64,000 nt of DNA, from contig OY783218.1 in assembly GCA_963678705.1 (NCBI GenBank), forward strand, positions 10,984,152-11,048,151. Reading direction: 5' to 3'. Position 1 is the first letter of the stretch. Each line of letters begins with the position of its first letter. Positions 1 to 12,800 of the stretch are shown one piece after another. The position numbers were made by a program, and so were the translations under genes. A model generated the notes under the pieces. The model was not told the origin of the DNA, did not search any database, and was given only the letters and a program-made list of their open reading frames with translations. This stretch comes from Panorpa germanica. Lineage: Eukaryota > Arthropoda > Insecta > Mecoptera > Panorpidae.

Positions 1-62
1 GACTCGCGTATTGCCATGTGCTAAACAATTTAAATTAGATACAAAATTAAATTAAAACAGTC
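1..62 (+). repeat. Family B MITE, 3' end fragment
   Basis: This stretch aligns by eye with the last part of the elements at 2966-3475 and 39111-39595. It shares the block around 'ctaaacaatttaaatt' and the following A/T-rich tail, but loses the terminal 'gtgagtgggaat'. It lies in the intron upstream of the first visible CD36 exon. The left side is cut by the window edge. Confidence 0.6.
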
Positions 63-158
63 AATGTAGTTTAGTTTTAAAAATTATTTGAACTAAGATG
101 TGAAGCTAGCGACATTTGCTTGTTCTATTTAATTCTAACATCACATTCATTATTACAG

Positions 159-464
159 GAAATGCAGCTAACTCCAAATTCAAGGTCATACGAAATGTGG
201 AAATCGCCGCCCATTCCTATGTTCATCGACATATATTTCTTCAATTGGACCAATCCAGAAGACCTACTAACAAACAACTCAAAACCAAGAGTGGAACAAT
301 TGGGACCATACAGATTCAGAGAAATCCCAGATAAAGTTGACATCCATTGGCATGACCATAATAGCACTGTCAGCTTTAAGAAGAAATCGAACTTCTTCTT
401 TGATGCGCAAAACAGTAACGGAAGCTTGGATGACGTCATAACCACTCTGAACATAGTAGCGTTG
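159..464 (+). CDS. CD36-like receptor, exon A (first in window)
   Basis: The acceptor is tattacag at 151-158 and the donor gtgagg begins at 465; the exon is 102 codons, phase 0 at both ends. It encodes the ectodomain start, with SRSYEMWKSPPIP, FFNWTNPEDL, VEQLGPYRFRE and the family-typical 'TTLNIVAL' end. The preceding reading frame is intronic, so this exon does not contain the true start codon. Confidence 0.93.
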
Positions 465-3400
465 GTGAGGTGACAATTTTAACAATACGTGATGTTGTCA
501 TCTTCGATGAATTTTTTCTTATTTTTGTGTTTATTTCAAAGTCAGCAGCTGCGCAGTCGAGGAACTGGGATTCGATGAGGAGGGGGACCGTCTCTGTGGG
601 TTTGACGATCTATGGTCAGGAGATCCACGTGACCAAGACTGCTGGCGAGCTATTGTTTGAAGGATATGAGGACGCTCTCATTGACATGGCGATGGCAATG
701 CCTAGCATGATGGATGACAAGAAGGTTCCCTTCGATAGATTTGGTTGGTTTTACACGGTAAGACAATACTTTAAGTGAAAATTCAGAAATTGTTCAGAAA
801 GTAAAGAAAATTTGCCTTTTTTGTTTATCGTGGTATTTGGTATTTAGAATTGTTTCCAGATAGACAAAATGAATTTTTGAATGGATTAAAACCATAAAAT
901 AAAAATCGCAGAACACTTTTAAAATCTACTAACCGTAATAGCTGCTTTAAACATGTCGTCCAAAGTCTGGGGCCTATTTTGTAACTAACGATTACATCTC
1001 GACGATTTTGCATTGGCGTATATATATAAATTAAGCTACTTATGCCCGCTCCAAGATATGAGATCCATCTTACATTTTATTTAAGGTCTTTTGAGAGTTT
1101 TGTGTACTTACATAGCGTAATTTAGAAAATATAGGACTTTGAAGAATCGTCAGATGTCTGGTAAGCAGTTACAAAATAGGCCCCTCTATGTGGGAATTAA
1201 ATACACTATCGATAAATGACCATTTCCCATTTTTATATTGACAAAATGCAAAAATCATAATTTTTATAAGCCTCAATATTTTCCTGTAATCAATAATTTA
1301 GAGTTATTAATTACTCTATTAGATGACTTAATTTAAGTACAATCTCACATAATTTATCTTTAATCTAATTTCTATTTCTATTTATATTTTCTCTTTCTAA
1401 TTATAAACTTTAGTATGGAAATAATTTCAACAATGTTATTTAACATTGAAAATATTTTTTTATCAGCGAATTCTTGTCTTAAAATATTTAACATTAAATA
1501 ACTGCATTTAAGAAGTACATCTTTAAGATGGTTGACGGTCAGATACGGTTTATAAAACATAAAAAAATTAACTAACGTCTTTTAGGTTAATATAATGTAA
1601 GATTATATTATAAAAGTTATCTTTTGACATAACTCTACGATTTCTGACGTTATCTATGTTAGATTATAAAAAGTTACATATTAAATTCATATGTTAGTAG
1701 AAGATTTTTAATTGTACTGCATTTATCTAATGACAATCTAATAGAATTATGTTAAACTTCGGTAAATAACAAACCTAAACGTTAGGTAAAAAATATTACG
1801 TTACTTTTGTGAATCAATTTATCTCTTCATTGTAAGACACAATGTTTATTCCATTTTTGATGCACAGTTTTTAGTTATAACTGAATTAAAACTTACTTAG
1901 ATTTTGCAAAGATTCATTATAAGAATAAGTCAATCTATCTTTCCTAACAGTGAGACCTTGATAACATCTTCTCAATCTTCAACAGGTGATCTAAGCAGGT
2001 GTCCTATTAAAACTATTATCTCCTGAATTAATCATTATATCGTAGTAAAATCTTTTATTGTTTCTTTTGTAATTCGTCAATGAAATGTGGTTTTTCGCAA
2101 CATACCTGAACAACACCTGTTCTAATCGTGATAACCATTATCTAGTGATATTATGTAATTGGATTAAACAGCGACAAATTGGCAGTGTATTTAGAGGTTA
2201 TCAGTTGTTCAAATTAAATATTTGATGATTTGGTTACAGAAAATCACTGTGTTTTTTATAAATACTACGTTGCCGCCTTCGCTTATCAACTCGAATAAGA
2301 TAACAGTCAATTATATGGCACATAGTTGAAGATAAATATGAAATGTAAAAGATTGAGGATTGGTAACAAGTCTGTAATGTCATGCCATAAGAGCTTGGTA
2401 AAAGTTTGAGATAGGGCCGATTATCTAGAAGGTTAAAATAGGGTTTCTTCCCGGTAAACATAGTTACGTATATGTAAGGTTCATTTAACATTTAAAAGCT
2501 GACATAGAATAACTTACAAAATTCTTTTATACACACCGCTTCCTGTATGTAGTACTGATACAACTTAAAAATTCCTAGTTGTGGGAGAACAATTTCCCCA
2601 AATTTAATCTTGTTTTCTTATTTACTGAATTTTACATAATTATGTCTCATTGGCATTAAAAGGATAATAAAAATCTTGTTCAACTATTTTAATTCAATAT
2701 ATCACATTATTATAACCTTGCATAAAAAGCTTTATTATTGTTAGAAAACATATATTTATGTCGTAAGATTGTCGATAACTTTGCTATGTAATATTACATT
2801 ATACTAATCTAAAAAAATTAAGGAAGAAGTAAATCTTTCATCTAGAAATACTATAAGAGTCTTATGCAACCCCTAGTAAATAAGGTTATATCCAGGGTCG
2901 AGCGAAGGGCATGGAGACATGCGTGTTCGCATCGGGCGCCAAAATAAAGCAGGTCCATAAAGTCTCATTCCCACTCACTGTTTTGATATTTAATTTACTG
3001 TTTTCATTTAATATTTTAATCTAGATTTCAGGTTTTCAGAATAGGCATTCCTTGTCACATTCGTGTTTTAATTTGAGTTTAGTTAATCTAGTTGGTGCGC
3101 ATACGTCGTTAATAATATAAATTTTGAGTTTGAAAATTGCTCTTTTTAATAACAATTAGAAATAGAAATTGTTTTTATTTCTTTATTTTTGACAAACTGA
3201 CATTAAACTTCTTTTAAATATAAATTCTACTGATTTTTACAGATTGTCACATTTTGGAGGTTATAATATAATATAGTTTTTCTTAATTTAATATATTGGA
3301 CCTTATTTAAAATATTGGACCTTGTAAGATTCTAAAAAAACTAAGAAAACTTAAAAAATAAATTAAATTAAAAATGGTACTGTGAATGACTACACATATT

Positions 3401-6400
3401 GCCATATGCTAAAAAATTTAAATTAAAAATTATTAAAATTAAATACAAAATTACATTAAAGCAATGAGTGGGAATGATATTTAACTGTCAAACAACCTGT
3501 AATTTCTATTAATTCACGTATGGTTTTCTGGAAAACTCAAGCAAAAAATAAAAGAAAATTACCTTAATGCCAAATAATCCATTTTCTACATGCGTCTGCG
3601 CCAAAATCATGTATCTGTAACAAAATAAAAATTGTTAACACGAATATAAGCATAAATTTTTTTTTATTAATGTATGTTCATATTTGAATATATGTAATAT
3701 TTATGCATAAATTATACACTTAACTTATGAAAATAACATTACTAAAATAACCTTGCGTTGATATCAATATATTATTTGCAATGCAGCAAAATTATTTGTT
3801 AACAAATTAAATATATCTTGCTAAAATGTAGCGAAAGAGGTCAATTCTAATCAACAAATTCTGTAATCTGTTTTCCCAATTCAATTTATTATATTATACA
3901 ATAAATAAGTGAATGACTTTTAAATATTTTGTAGAGAAATGGTTCTGCTGACTTAATGGGACATTACAACATGGCGACGGGGGTTCAAGACATGTCCGAA
4001 ATAGGCGTTGTCAAGGAATGGAATTATCGGAACCAAACTCCATTCTTCCCTGGAACGTGTGGCATGGTAAATGGATCAGCTGGAGAATTTTATCCTCCAG
4101 AAATGTCGCCAAAGGATGGAATATCCTTCTTCAGTGCTGATTTGTGTCGAACTATTACTTTAGATTTTGAGAAAGAAGTGGAAATTGAAGGAATTAAAGG
4201 AAATAAGTTTTCAGGAGGTGAAAGAACTGTAGACAATGGTAAGATATGTTCACTTACATTATCTACAACCTTGAGATAGAATTTATATGAAAAAATTGGT
4301 GTTTCAATAAGAGCTGCCTATTTTGCTTCCTTAACAAAATGTAAAATAAACGAAGATTTTCAGATATTTTTTATTTATTATGAAGCTAAGACATAGGAGT
4401 TACTTTTAGAACCATCCTACGCGTTCCCAAATATGAAATAGTCAGTTCAGTTTGATACACTTCTATATAACAATTTAATATTTTTTTTTTCAGGAACAAA
4501 ATATCCAGAGAATGAATGTTTTTGCAATGGTGAATGCGTTCCTTCAGGAACTCTGAATATCTCATCGTGTAGATATGGAACTCCAGTTTTTATGTCTTTT
4601 CCACATTATTACAAGGGTGATCCATTCTACTTAACACAAGTGGAGGGTCTTAAACCAGAAGAAGAGAAGCACCAGTTTTACATGACTTTGGAACCGGTTA
4701 GTGCTCTTTAAGATATGCTTGAACTTCCTTAACCTTCAAGGAAACTCAAGGCCGTTTTATTTGTGAATAAGTGTTTACATGTTATTCTTTTGGGGAGTAC
4801 ACTTCCTTCGGTGGAGCAATTGGGAAGATTTTGGGAGTAATGAAGGCTCGATAAACATTTCATTATGTTAATAAATTTAAATACCGTTCGAGTGGTGCAA
4901 TATATGCATACGCCCCAAATAATAGAAGTAACTTTAACTAATTAATGAACAATAAGTGCACAGCGGGGTGACAATCTCTTCCTAAATTTTTTATATAAAG
5001 ACAGACACCGCCTAAAGGCAACCGTCTTTTGAATATTTTTACATTTTTTGTATTGATAAAGATGAGCATAGTCCACGGAGGGTGACCCTTATATTCTACA
5101 ACTGCAAAATTAACAGAATTATAGCTTACGTAATCTGTGATTTTGCATATTTCTTGCGGTTTAGCAGACACAAAACAAAAACAGCGTCTTCTTATGACGC
5201 AGAAAAACAAAACAAACAGTTTATGATTACGTTAAAATTACAGATATTGTAGTAATTGGGCCTTGAATTCTAATTAATAATATTACAACAGATTCGCACT
5301 AAAAAAGAGTCTCCAGTAAAGTACAAAACCAGTTTTACAACAAAGTCACTCTCCTTATGTTCTTTTAATTTTCATTTGAAATTGATTAAAATATTAATTA
5401 GATAATTTATAATAATATTAAATTTTATAGTTCAGTCTTAATGTTTTTCAAAATGTAGTCTAAACATGTTTTGACATTGCCTCAAGATCAAATCCATTTT
5501 AAAATGTAAATAAATAATGTATGTATTCTCTTATATGTATATCGATAGTCCAGTTCATTAATGAGACATCTCAGGATCTGATTCATTACTCACATAACTC
5601 ATAAATGCAAGCAAATAAAATTTAACACAGTAAGTTTGTTGAGTAAATGTTCAAAACTTAATATTTGGAGATGTTCAACTAATGAAGTGGACGATCGAGT
5701 TAAGGCGCTGTTTTTAACATTGTTTTTTGTTATAGAGCACTGGACTTGCGCTGGACGTTGCTGCCAGACTTCAGGTCAACATTTTACTGGAATCACATGA
5801 AGGCATATCGTAAGTACTTCTTTCATTTAAATAAATACGGTTGGTTGAAGTGGTTGGGCTCGTTCGTTATGTTTACCAACCATGTTGTCAATCTTCATGA
5901 CTTCTGAGGCATTATTTGCAAGCGTGATTTACTCGCTATTGTTTCTTATTTTCTTTAAATGTTATTTTATTAATTACTGTTTAAGGTCAAAAGTTTTTGA
6001 TCTTACTTCAACTGTTGTTACAACATGAAACTCAGTTACTTGGTCCAAATCAAGTTGGTCGTCTATAGGCTCTGCTTTGCGATCTAGGCTGTTCAAATTT
6101 CTAGTTCTATCAAAATAAAGTAACACGTATTATAGACTTGAGTCAGGTTTTGTACACACATTAAATGTATGCCTGGAACAGTCTGTGACTCTTTTCTTTC
6201 TAATTAATTATAATTGATTGGAAAAAAATTCATGCTTTTCTTGAGTTATGATTCTGAACCGTGATCTCTTGCACTATGGACATCCATGCTCTAATTGGTT
6301 TTATATAACGTGTTTCTTCTACATTCAGATATTTTTTGTAAATTCTTTTTTGTTTGTTTCAAACATAGTTTTTAAAAATATTCATTTTTTTCAAAATATT

Positions 6401-9400
6401 CTGACTACGCTACTGAATTATTTGAACAACTTCTTATATCATTGGATAAACCCCAAGGCTTTTAAGGTGGTGTCCTTCCAGCGGCTTTGTGAAGGGGAAA
6501 AATACATGTTATTCGAACAATTTTTTATTTATAAAAATTGCGCAATCGAATCCATTTCTTTCGTTTCTTTCCAGTTAATCATCGTCTGTGTTCGTCAATT
6601 TTCGGGTTTATTGATAAAAATAATGGTCTGTATACCGGTAGATCAAAAAATGTATACAGCTAAGAATTATTCTATTTCCAAATTATTAACAAGAATTAAC
6701 ATTAAATAATTCTAGTTTTAAAATAGTATATTATTTATGCATTCCATTATTATTTTGTAAATTACACATGTAAATCCCCACAAGTCACGGGCCGCTCCTG
6801 ATATTTTATCATCATTAGGAACATGTTTTCTGATCATATGGGCGATAGAAACTGGTTTTGAGTGACCTGCACGTGATGCACGTGTTGATATTTCGTAGGG
6901 GAAATTCAAAAACTGAGGAATTCAATAGAGCAACAAACAAAAGGGCAAGAACAGGCTCCCATAAACTATTTCACTTTTTATAAATGTATTTACAAAAAAA
7001 AAAATTTAATGTTTTGTATGTTTTTACAAATTTACGAAAGTATAAGGGACCATTCCCACCTACTGAGTTCTAGTTTTATACATTTTAACCTTAAGGTGAA
7101 ACGATATTTGGCCATTTTGACTCGCGAAATATAGATGGCGATACTATACAGCAGGTTAAATATTATCAAAAAAAACATGTTTTTTTTTAAGTTTAAATCG
7201 TTTTTTGTAAGTAACTATAAACGCAAATCAAAATCTAAAGCTGCATTTTAAGCTTTTGTCCACTGACTTTTAATGAGTTGGAACCTCAAAAATAAGTTTT
7301 GAAAATGAATATTGCTATATTTTTTAGTTAAATTCCAATTTTTATATGACTGGTAACATTTCCAAGGGTTTCTCATAAATTTTTTATAACCTTTATTTAT
7401 GAGACTATTTAATTTCAAAATTATTTTTCATTGAATGTATAGCAGCTATTTATTAGGGCACTTGAGTCCTGGAGCAAATGTATTTACATTTTATTTTTAT
7501 TGTAACTTTTATTTTAAAACAGAAAGTAAATAATATTCAGCAACTCTACTTTTAATCGTTTATCTGTTTTTCTATTAAAAATATAATAATTCCTCTATTT
7601 CTTATCTTTTTGTTTGCACAGCTCTCTACAAAAGTAACAGGTGTCTTTTTAAATCTATAGATAGGTTTTCTTTACATACAATTTTTCTAGCAAACTAATC
7701 AGTCATAAAAATTCAAATACGTTTTTTGTAATGTAATGTGAGAATTATTGAATTATTTAATAAATTTATAATATTATGTCTAAATATATCGAAGCATTAC
7801 TTGATACTATAACATGAGACCGCAGTGGCTAGGGTCATGTTACAAATAACACGTGTTGAATGTAGTATAATAGATTATTAGTAAACAAAATACTATTAGT
7901 GCTGCCATCTGATATGATAAATAATAGTATATCTCAGATTCAAACCAAATTAATGTTATTTTATTTGCAGAGAAGTTTATATCAGGCGTTACTTGATTAT
8001 TTTAATAATTATGTCTAAAAAATAATATTATTGTTTTCTTTAAAATAAATTATAATACATGAATAAAAGATGTATTAAAATGGAACACTTGTTGACAATG
8101 TAATACAGATATTTTTAAAATCAATCGATCTTGTGTCAGAATATGTAAATTTGTTCAATATAATTAAGTAATTTAATTATAAAAAAACATTTATGTCTGG
8201 AAAAATTAAATATCTTCAACTTTATACAGTGTACATGAGTTTTCATTTAGCTTATTAACAAAATATAAACAATATATATATTTGTCATTTTGTTGTTTAA
8301 CAATATGTAGTGCATTTCTGATATAAAAACAAATATTTAAAAAAAATGTCATAGAAATGAATATAATATCCAAAATAAGTACTAAATTGATGCCATTTTA
8401 TCAATGCTACGTTAACTGAGGTTTATTGTAAACCTTGGTTGATACTTTTGTATTTCAACTCCTATTTTTGTTGTAGCTTAACATAATCAAAATACCTAGG
8501 TTACATTCTCAAATTGATGTTAATAAATGTGTATTGGCGTGTCTATTTTATTAAATATCGAAATATTGACGGAGATATAGCAATTAAAAGTTTGAATTGT
8601 AGTTTTAGCGCTAGAAATGGTCGGCCATTTGTATGACGTGAAATGCATTTTAACGTTACTTATTTGTTGAGTAGGTCAGTGCAGCAGTGCTGTGGTAATG
8701 TTTTATAGCTGTTGGTAGTCGAAATAATCAAGTCAAGTCAAAGAATAATAAGTTTTTATTTTTTTTAACCCTGCTAAGGCAGACATAATATTGGAATTTT
8801 ATTGTTCCTTGAAATAGCTGTAAATAATATTTGATATATTGATATATAAATACATATAGCAGAGATTTATGAGCTATAAGATTGGTAACCTGTGACCTTG
8901 CCAGAGTTCTGTCAAGAATATATCTCTTTTACGCTCTGTTGTATAAAAGAAATAACAACTAGCGGTTGTGAGGTCACATGGTCAACGTTGAATCCCTTTA
9001 ATAATTAAAGAGACAAAATGACTTTTTTAATTGTTAATATCTCCTAACATATAAGGAGTTATTAAAAAATAATTGGACATTTGCGGTTCTAGTAACCCAC
9101 TTTATCAATATATAGTATACTTTTCTAGAAATTAAGACATAGGACACAAGCCCATTAAAAAAAAACATTTTTTAGGTTTAACTTAAAACGTAAAACGTAG
9201 TAAACGATGCGTTATGATTATCTATTTTCCAAGTATAAGTGAACTTCTTACATTTATATCTTTACTACGCGTCAGATTTCATGTGCTAAGCGAACCGTAT
9301 TTAATCTTCTTTGATTTTTGTTTCAGATTATACACGGACATCCCTAAAACGTTCTTCCCCATATTGTGGTTCGAACAAAGGGTGTCAATAACCCCTTCCT

Positions 9401-9714
9401 TGGCTGCAGATGTGAGGCAAGTGACATACATCCCCAACATAGGCCGCGCCTGCGCAATAATCCTGCTTTGTATAGGTTTGGTAATGATCCTCTGGGTACC
9501 ATCCTCAAACTTATTCAAGAAAAATAGAAGTTCACGAAATCAAGGAGCTAAAAGTATTGATGACAGCAAATCTGAGAAACATGATACTCATCAAAATGGT
9601 TCCAAAGATGCTAACCTAGAACCCTTATTATCAAATAAGTCTTCTTTAACCCCAGTTATAACCTCAAATAGTGATTCGAAAAAATCTAGTAGTGATAATG
9701 GCAAATGGCCTTGA
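159..9714 (+). CDS. CD36-family scavenger receptor (SCARB/emp/croquemort type), 5'-partial, six exons
   Basis: Joined exons 159-464, 542-757, 3935-4238, 4494-4696, 5736-5809 and 9327-9714 give 1491 nt, or 496 residues plus stop. All junctions are GT..AG and all phases are compatible. Family members are two-pass membrane glycoproteins with a large outer loop that binds lipids, lipoproteins or apoptotic cells. Seen here: the N-terminal WxxPPxP block just after the missing first membrane helix, FNWTNPE, the central 'GHYNMATG', a cysteine cluster (CGMVNG, LCRT, CFCNGEC, SSCRYG), a C-terminal hydrophobic helix (GRACAIILLCIGLVMILWV) and a Ser/Lys-rich cytoplasmic tail. Seven N-glycosylation sequons fit a luminal or extracellular loop. 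The first coding exon lies upstream of position 1. The subfamily (emp, croquemort or another SCRB) cannot be settled by eye. Family identity is secure. Confidence 0.93.
542..757 (+). CDS. CD36-like receptor, exon B
   Basis: The acceptor ends in caaag at 541 and the donor gtaaga starts at 758; 72 codons, phase 0. A competing AG four bases downstream would put a stop in frame, so 542 is the start. It encodes SAAAQSRNW through the 'FDRFGWFYT' block that precedes the RNGSAD motif of the next exon. Confidence 0.9.
758..3934 (+). other. CD36 intron 2 (3.2 kb)
   Basis: Apart from the family B element at 2966-3475, nothing coding is recognised. A short stretch near 2890-2945 is GC-richer than its surroundings (gtcgagcgaagggcatgg) and looks like a transposon remnant, but no family was assigned. 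Positions 1690-1800 resemble an A/T-rich motif seen again near 36540-36660 and 49985-50090. Confidence 0.6.
2966..3475 (+). repeat. Family B MITE, near complete
   Basis: It starts with 'cattcccactcactgtttt' and ends with 'caatgagtgggaatg', which are near-exact inverted repeats. The interior is A/T-rich with no coding capacity. It is a near match to 39111-39595 and shares its ends with the shorter 46226-46451. It is a non-autonomous terminal-inverted-repeat element inside CD36 intron 2. Confidence 0.8.
3935..4238 (+). CDS. CD36-like receptor, exon C
   Basis: The acceptor tattttgtag precedes 3935 and the donor gtaaga begins at 4239; the exon ends one base into a codon. It encodes RNGSADLMGHYNMATG, then the first disulfide cysteines (PGTCGMVNGSAGEF, ADLCRTI) and GERTVDN. 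The acceptor choice restores the RNGSAD motif directly after WFYT of exon B. Confidence 0.93.
4494..4696 (+). CDS. CD36-like receptor, exon D
   Basis: It follows a T-rich tract and cag at 4491-4493, and ends before donor gttagt at 4697. The split glycine codon joins exon C. It encodes ENECFCNGECVPSG, LNISSCRYGTPVFMSFPHYY and the MTLEP block. This is the second half of the CD36 cysteine cluster. Confidence 0.93.
4697..5735 (+). other. CD36 intron 4
   Basis: A 1.0-kb A/T-rich intron. I see no coding exon, tRNA or named repeat in it. The open frame on the other strand at 4938-5210 has no recognisable domain. Confidence 0.6.
5736..5809 (+). CDS. CD36-like receptor, exon E (short)
   Basis: A 74-nt exon between acceptor tgttatag (to 5735) and donor gtaagt (5810). 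It encodes STGLALDVAARLQVNILLE then SHEGIS, with the last serine codon split as TC|A. The STG..LDV.AR.Q.N block is a conserved part of the CD36 ectodomain. It is too short to stand out as an open frame and is recognised by protein motif and phase. Confidence 0.93.
7089..7400 (+). repeat. Family D inverted-repeat element, 3'-truncated
   Basis: It begins with 'aaggtgaaacgata' and contains 'atagatggcgatactatac' and 'caggttaaatattatcaaa'. The interior matches 24065-24290, and the left end is the reverse complement of 24300-24390. The two copies together show that the complete element has terminal inverted repeats of about 80 bp. Confidence 0.7.
8511..9156 (+). repeat. Family A element, left end truncated
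   Basis: It is collinear with the full copy at 17303-17917: ttgatgttaataaatgtgta, the 'ctgctaaggcagacataat' block, the ctctgttgtataaaag block and the end 'ggacacaagcccatt'. It has no coding capacity. The left terminal repeat is missing. Confidence 0.8.
9327..9714 (+). CDS. CD36-like receptor, last coding exon F
   Basis: The acceptor tttcag ends at 9326 and the stop TGA is at 9712-9714. It encodes LYTDIPKTFFPILWFEQ, then the membrane helix (GRACAIILLCIGLVMILWV) and an about 80-residue hydrophilic cytoplasmic tail rich in Ser, Asn and Lys. The tail is long for the family, whose C-terminal tails are often short. Confidence 0.93.
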
Positions 9715-9822
9715 GTGTTTCATTTAGGTATATTTAAATTTATATTTTTTATTTAGTAAAAGAAGATAAATATATACTCATAAGTGTTAGACTTTTTTTT
9801 ATGAATATTATATATATTATAT

Positions 9823-9828
9823 AATAAA
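9823..9828 (+). promoter_or_regulatory. Candidate polyadenylation signal of the CD36-like gene
   Basis: AATAAA lies 109 bp after the stop codon in A/T-rich DNA, and further AATAAA copies follow near 9885. The cleavage site cannot be fixed from the sequence alone. Confidence 0.45.
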
Positions 9829-9829
9829 T

Positions 9830-12800
9830 TATATATGTATATTGAAGAAATATAAAAGTATTTTTATAATTATATTTAAAAATAATAAATTTATAATGAA
9901 ATATATGCCATAAATAGATTATATTGATAAATTTGTGTTTTCTTTATTAGTGTTATAATAATTGCATTTTATTAGAAGCAGGCGTTTAAATACGAAGAGT
10001 TGTTTTGTACAATATAAAATTAGTATTGATTTTAGTTTATATTCTCCTAAACTGCAAAAATATTAAATAATAAGTGTTTTATAGTTTTTATTTACGTAAG
10101 TAAAATATTATATATTAGAAATATATCTATAAAAAATTACATTTATACTATTTTAAATAAGATTATTATGTATAAAAATGTCAATATTTCTTCAAAAGTA
10201 TTTTTTATTTTAAAAATTGTGCTACATTTTAACTATTATTATTTAAAACAACCAACATCATCTTTAGTTGCAAGAGGTACAATATTATGAAGTTACGGAA
10301 ATGTTTAAATCAGAGTTTAATATTAATACAATGCAATCACTATAACTATAAATCAAATAAAATAATAATTACAAAACAAATACATTACATTAAAATATTG
10401 AAATTAAATATGTACTAGGATGGCAGAGCCGAATTTAAAATGACCGCTGTTAAAGCATAGTAGTTTAATGATTTTTTGTTATTATATGGTTTGATATTTT
10501 ATCTCCTAAAATAAATAAATTTTCTGGGTTTATATGCATTTGAAGATAATTATATCCATGTGCACCAAAGGCAACTCTAGTGATGTGCATCATGCACATA
10601 CTATAACATAGTACTATAACTATAACGATAGTACTACTACTATAACATAGGTAGCAGCTTGATAGTTCCCGTCAGGATTGACTAAATGTTTCATCCAACA
10701 TGAAATAAGTTGTATCTAGTCACGATTGACTTCAAGCCTATCTGAAAAGACCTTTCTTTGCAGTTCTAATTAATAGATAAAAATATAAATTTATGCAAAG
10801 CTCTATTGACTCAATATTTATTCTGTACCAAACGCTATCTGAAACCAGCAACAACATTAACGTAAAAATAACAATTGTCATTTTTCGCATCTTGTAACAC
10901 ATGAAAAATTAAATATTTTCTTTCAGTTGTTTTATAGTAAGTGCACAAAAAGCGCTGGTGTGTTTCTTGGATAAATTATTTCTTAACTTTCTCTTTAATT
11001 ATATTGTTACAAAGATATATAAATCATTTATTTAATAATAATAATTTTGATATAGAAAATATAACATTAATTTCTTTTATAAAAATAAATGAAAATTCTT
11101 TTGATTTAACAAAATTATATATTATACCCACAAGATTAATTAGAGTAATATTAATTATTTATTACTAATATTTAAAATTACTAATATTTTTAATTGGATC
11201 CATCCATTCATAAATATAGAAATCATGAAATAAACAAGGTGAACAGACATTTTATAGATTGGGTTCTTCCAAAATACATAAATGTTGTTAAATTTTTGTA
11301 ATATAATCATGTTATCTTTTATTTACTTCCGGATGAATGATTTTAATATTGGAATAGTGTTATTACTCTAGGGGAATTTGATTTTTGTATTGCGAGTTCA
11401 GTAATATTTCCGGTTACAATGAATAACGCTTCCTGCATTTGTCTGCGTTGTATTTATATTAATATATGCAGTTTCTCATTCTATATAGGTGTATATCTAC
11501 CAGTGCCATTGCTAGAAAGCGTAAGCCCCGGGTTCTATTTAATTCGAGGCCCCTAATTATTATTACAGAAAATTCTAATTGATATTTAATGGTAGAAATA
11601 ATACATTTTTCAAAGTGGGCTTGACAATTGTACTATATATTGATAAAGGTGATTATCACGACCTCAAATGTTTAATTATTTTTTAATATGTCGCAATATT
11701 ATTGGAGATGATGATATTAAAATATACATTGTATACCTTTCAGTCATTACACGTGATGTCCGATTCATACTCCTTCTCTTTTTTGAATTGCTATCTCTTT
11801 TATACAAACAAAATATCGTTTAAAATTAGTCGGCTAAACAGAAATTCTAATTTTGATTAGTGACTTTTAATTCTTTTTTGTTTTAGTTTGAGTGGTAATA
11901 TAAAAGTATTAATTTCATATGCAAAAATACAAATCAAAAAGAACAACAGTATTATTCCACTGGCAGGTGACAATACCAGTTTTTAAAACGCATTTAAAAA
12001 AACCCAGAACAACAACAAACTATGACCACTATAACTAGAGGAGAAATGACGTAGTTTTGGGAGGTGCTCCCACTGCCACCCACTCCTGTAATGTTCCCAT
12101 AGCACGTAGTTCAAACAGACTCACTAAAATTTAAAATCGAAATTGAAGAACGACCATTTATGTACAGCGGTGCTTATAGAAACAATATATTTATATGGAT
12201 TTACAGCTTAGGTGTTAAAAAAGATGTATTTATATTTAATATTTCGAGTCATAATAAACTAAACTTGATAAACTAAAAGAGAATATTAAAGTATATTGTT
12301 TTGTATATACATAAGCAGTTAACCTTGAAACGTTCTATATTTGTCTAACACTATACTTTTTATATAAGTGAGAGTGAATAAGATATATATGTTTTGAACT
12401 AAATGGTAGGGCATTTAAAAATATTGCAATTACAAACTATTTACATATTGAAAACATAAGATTCGCATTTACAAGAGAATATGCACAAATCTACTCTCTT
12501 TTCCCCGCTCCAGCAGTTTTATTCTTCTTCATCTTTCGCTATACACGTGGTCTTTCAAGGTGAGTCTTTTAGGTTCAAGTAATCGGGAAATTTAGTTACA
12601 TAATAGCGAAATAAATAAAATGTGGAACAGAAGTGGTAAATGCGCCTGATTCACATATAGAGATACCTTTAACTCAGAATGGTGTGAGAATTTAATAAAA
12701 ACAAACCGGTTAAATATAAAACAAAATGTTACATTTATGTAACATAAATGTAACATGTTACTTAGGCGGAGAATAGAAATATTTAATCTAAGAAGATCAA

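Larger units (their letters stand above)
5810..9326 (+). other. CD36 intron 5 (3.5 kb)
   Basis: The longest intron of the receptor gene. It contains a family D fragment at about 7089-7400 and a family A element at 8511-9156. Positions 7047-7088 resemble the left end of family B (accattcccacctactgag). The 6248-6709 open frame is A/T-rich, has no domain and is probably chance. Confidence 0.65.

Noticed and set aside
120..158. Upstream extension of the first CD36 exon
   Set aside because: The codons before 159 encode no family sequence, and a tattacag acceptor ends at 158.
6248..6709. 153-codon open frame in CD36 intron 5
   Set aside because: Phe/Ile/Asn-rich translation typical of A/T-rich DNA, no domain, and it lies inside an intron of a well-supported gene.
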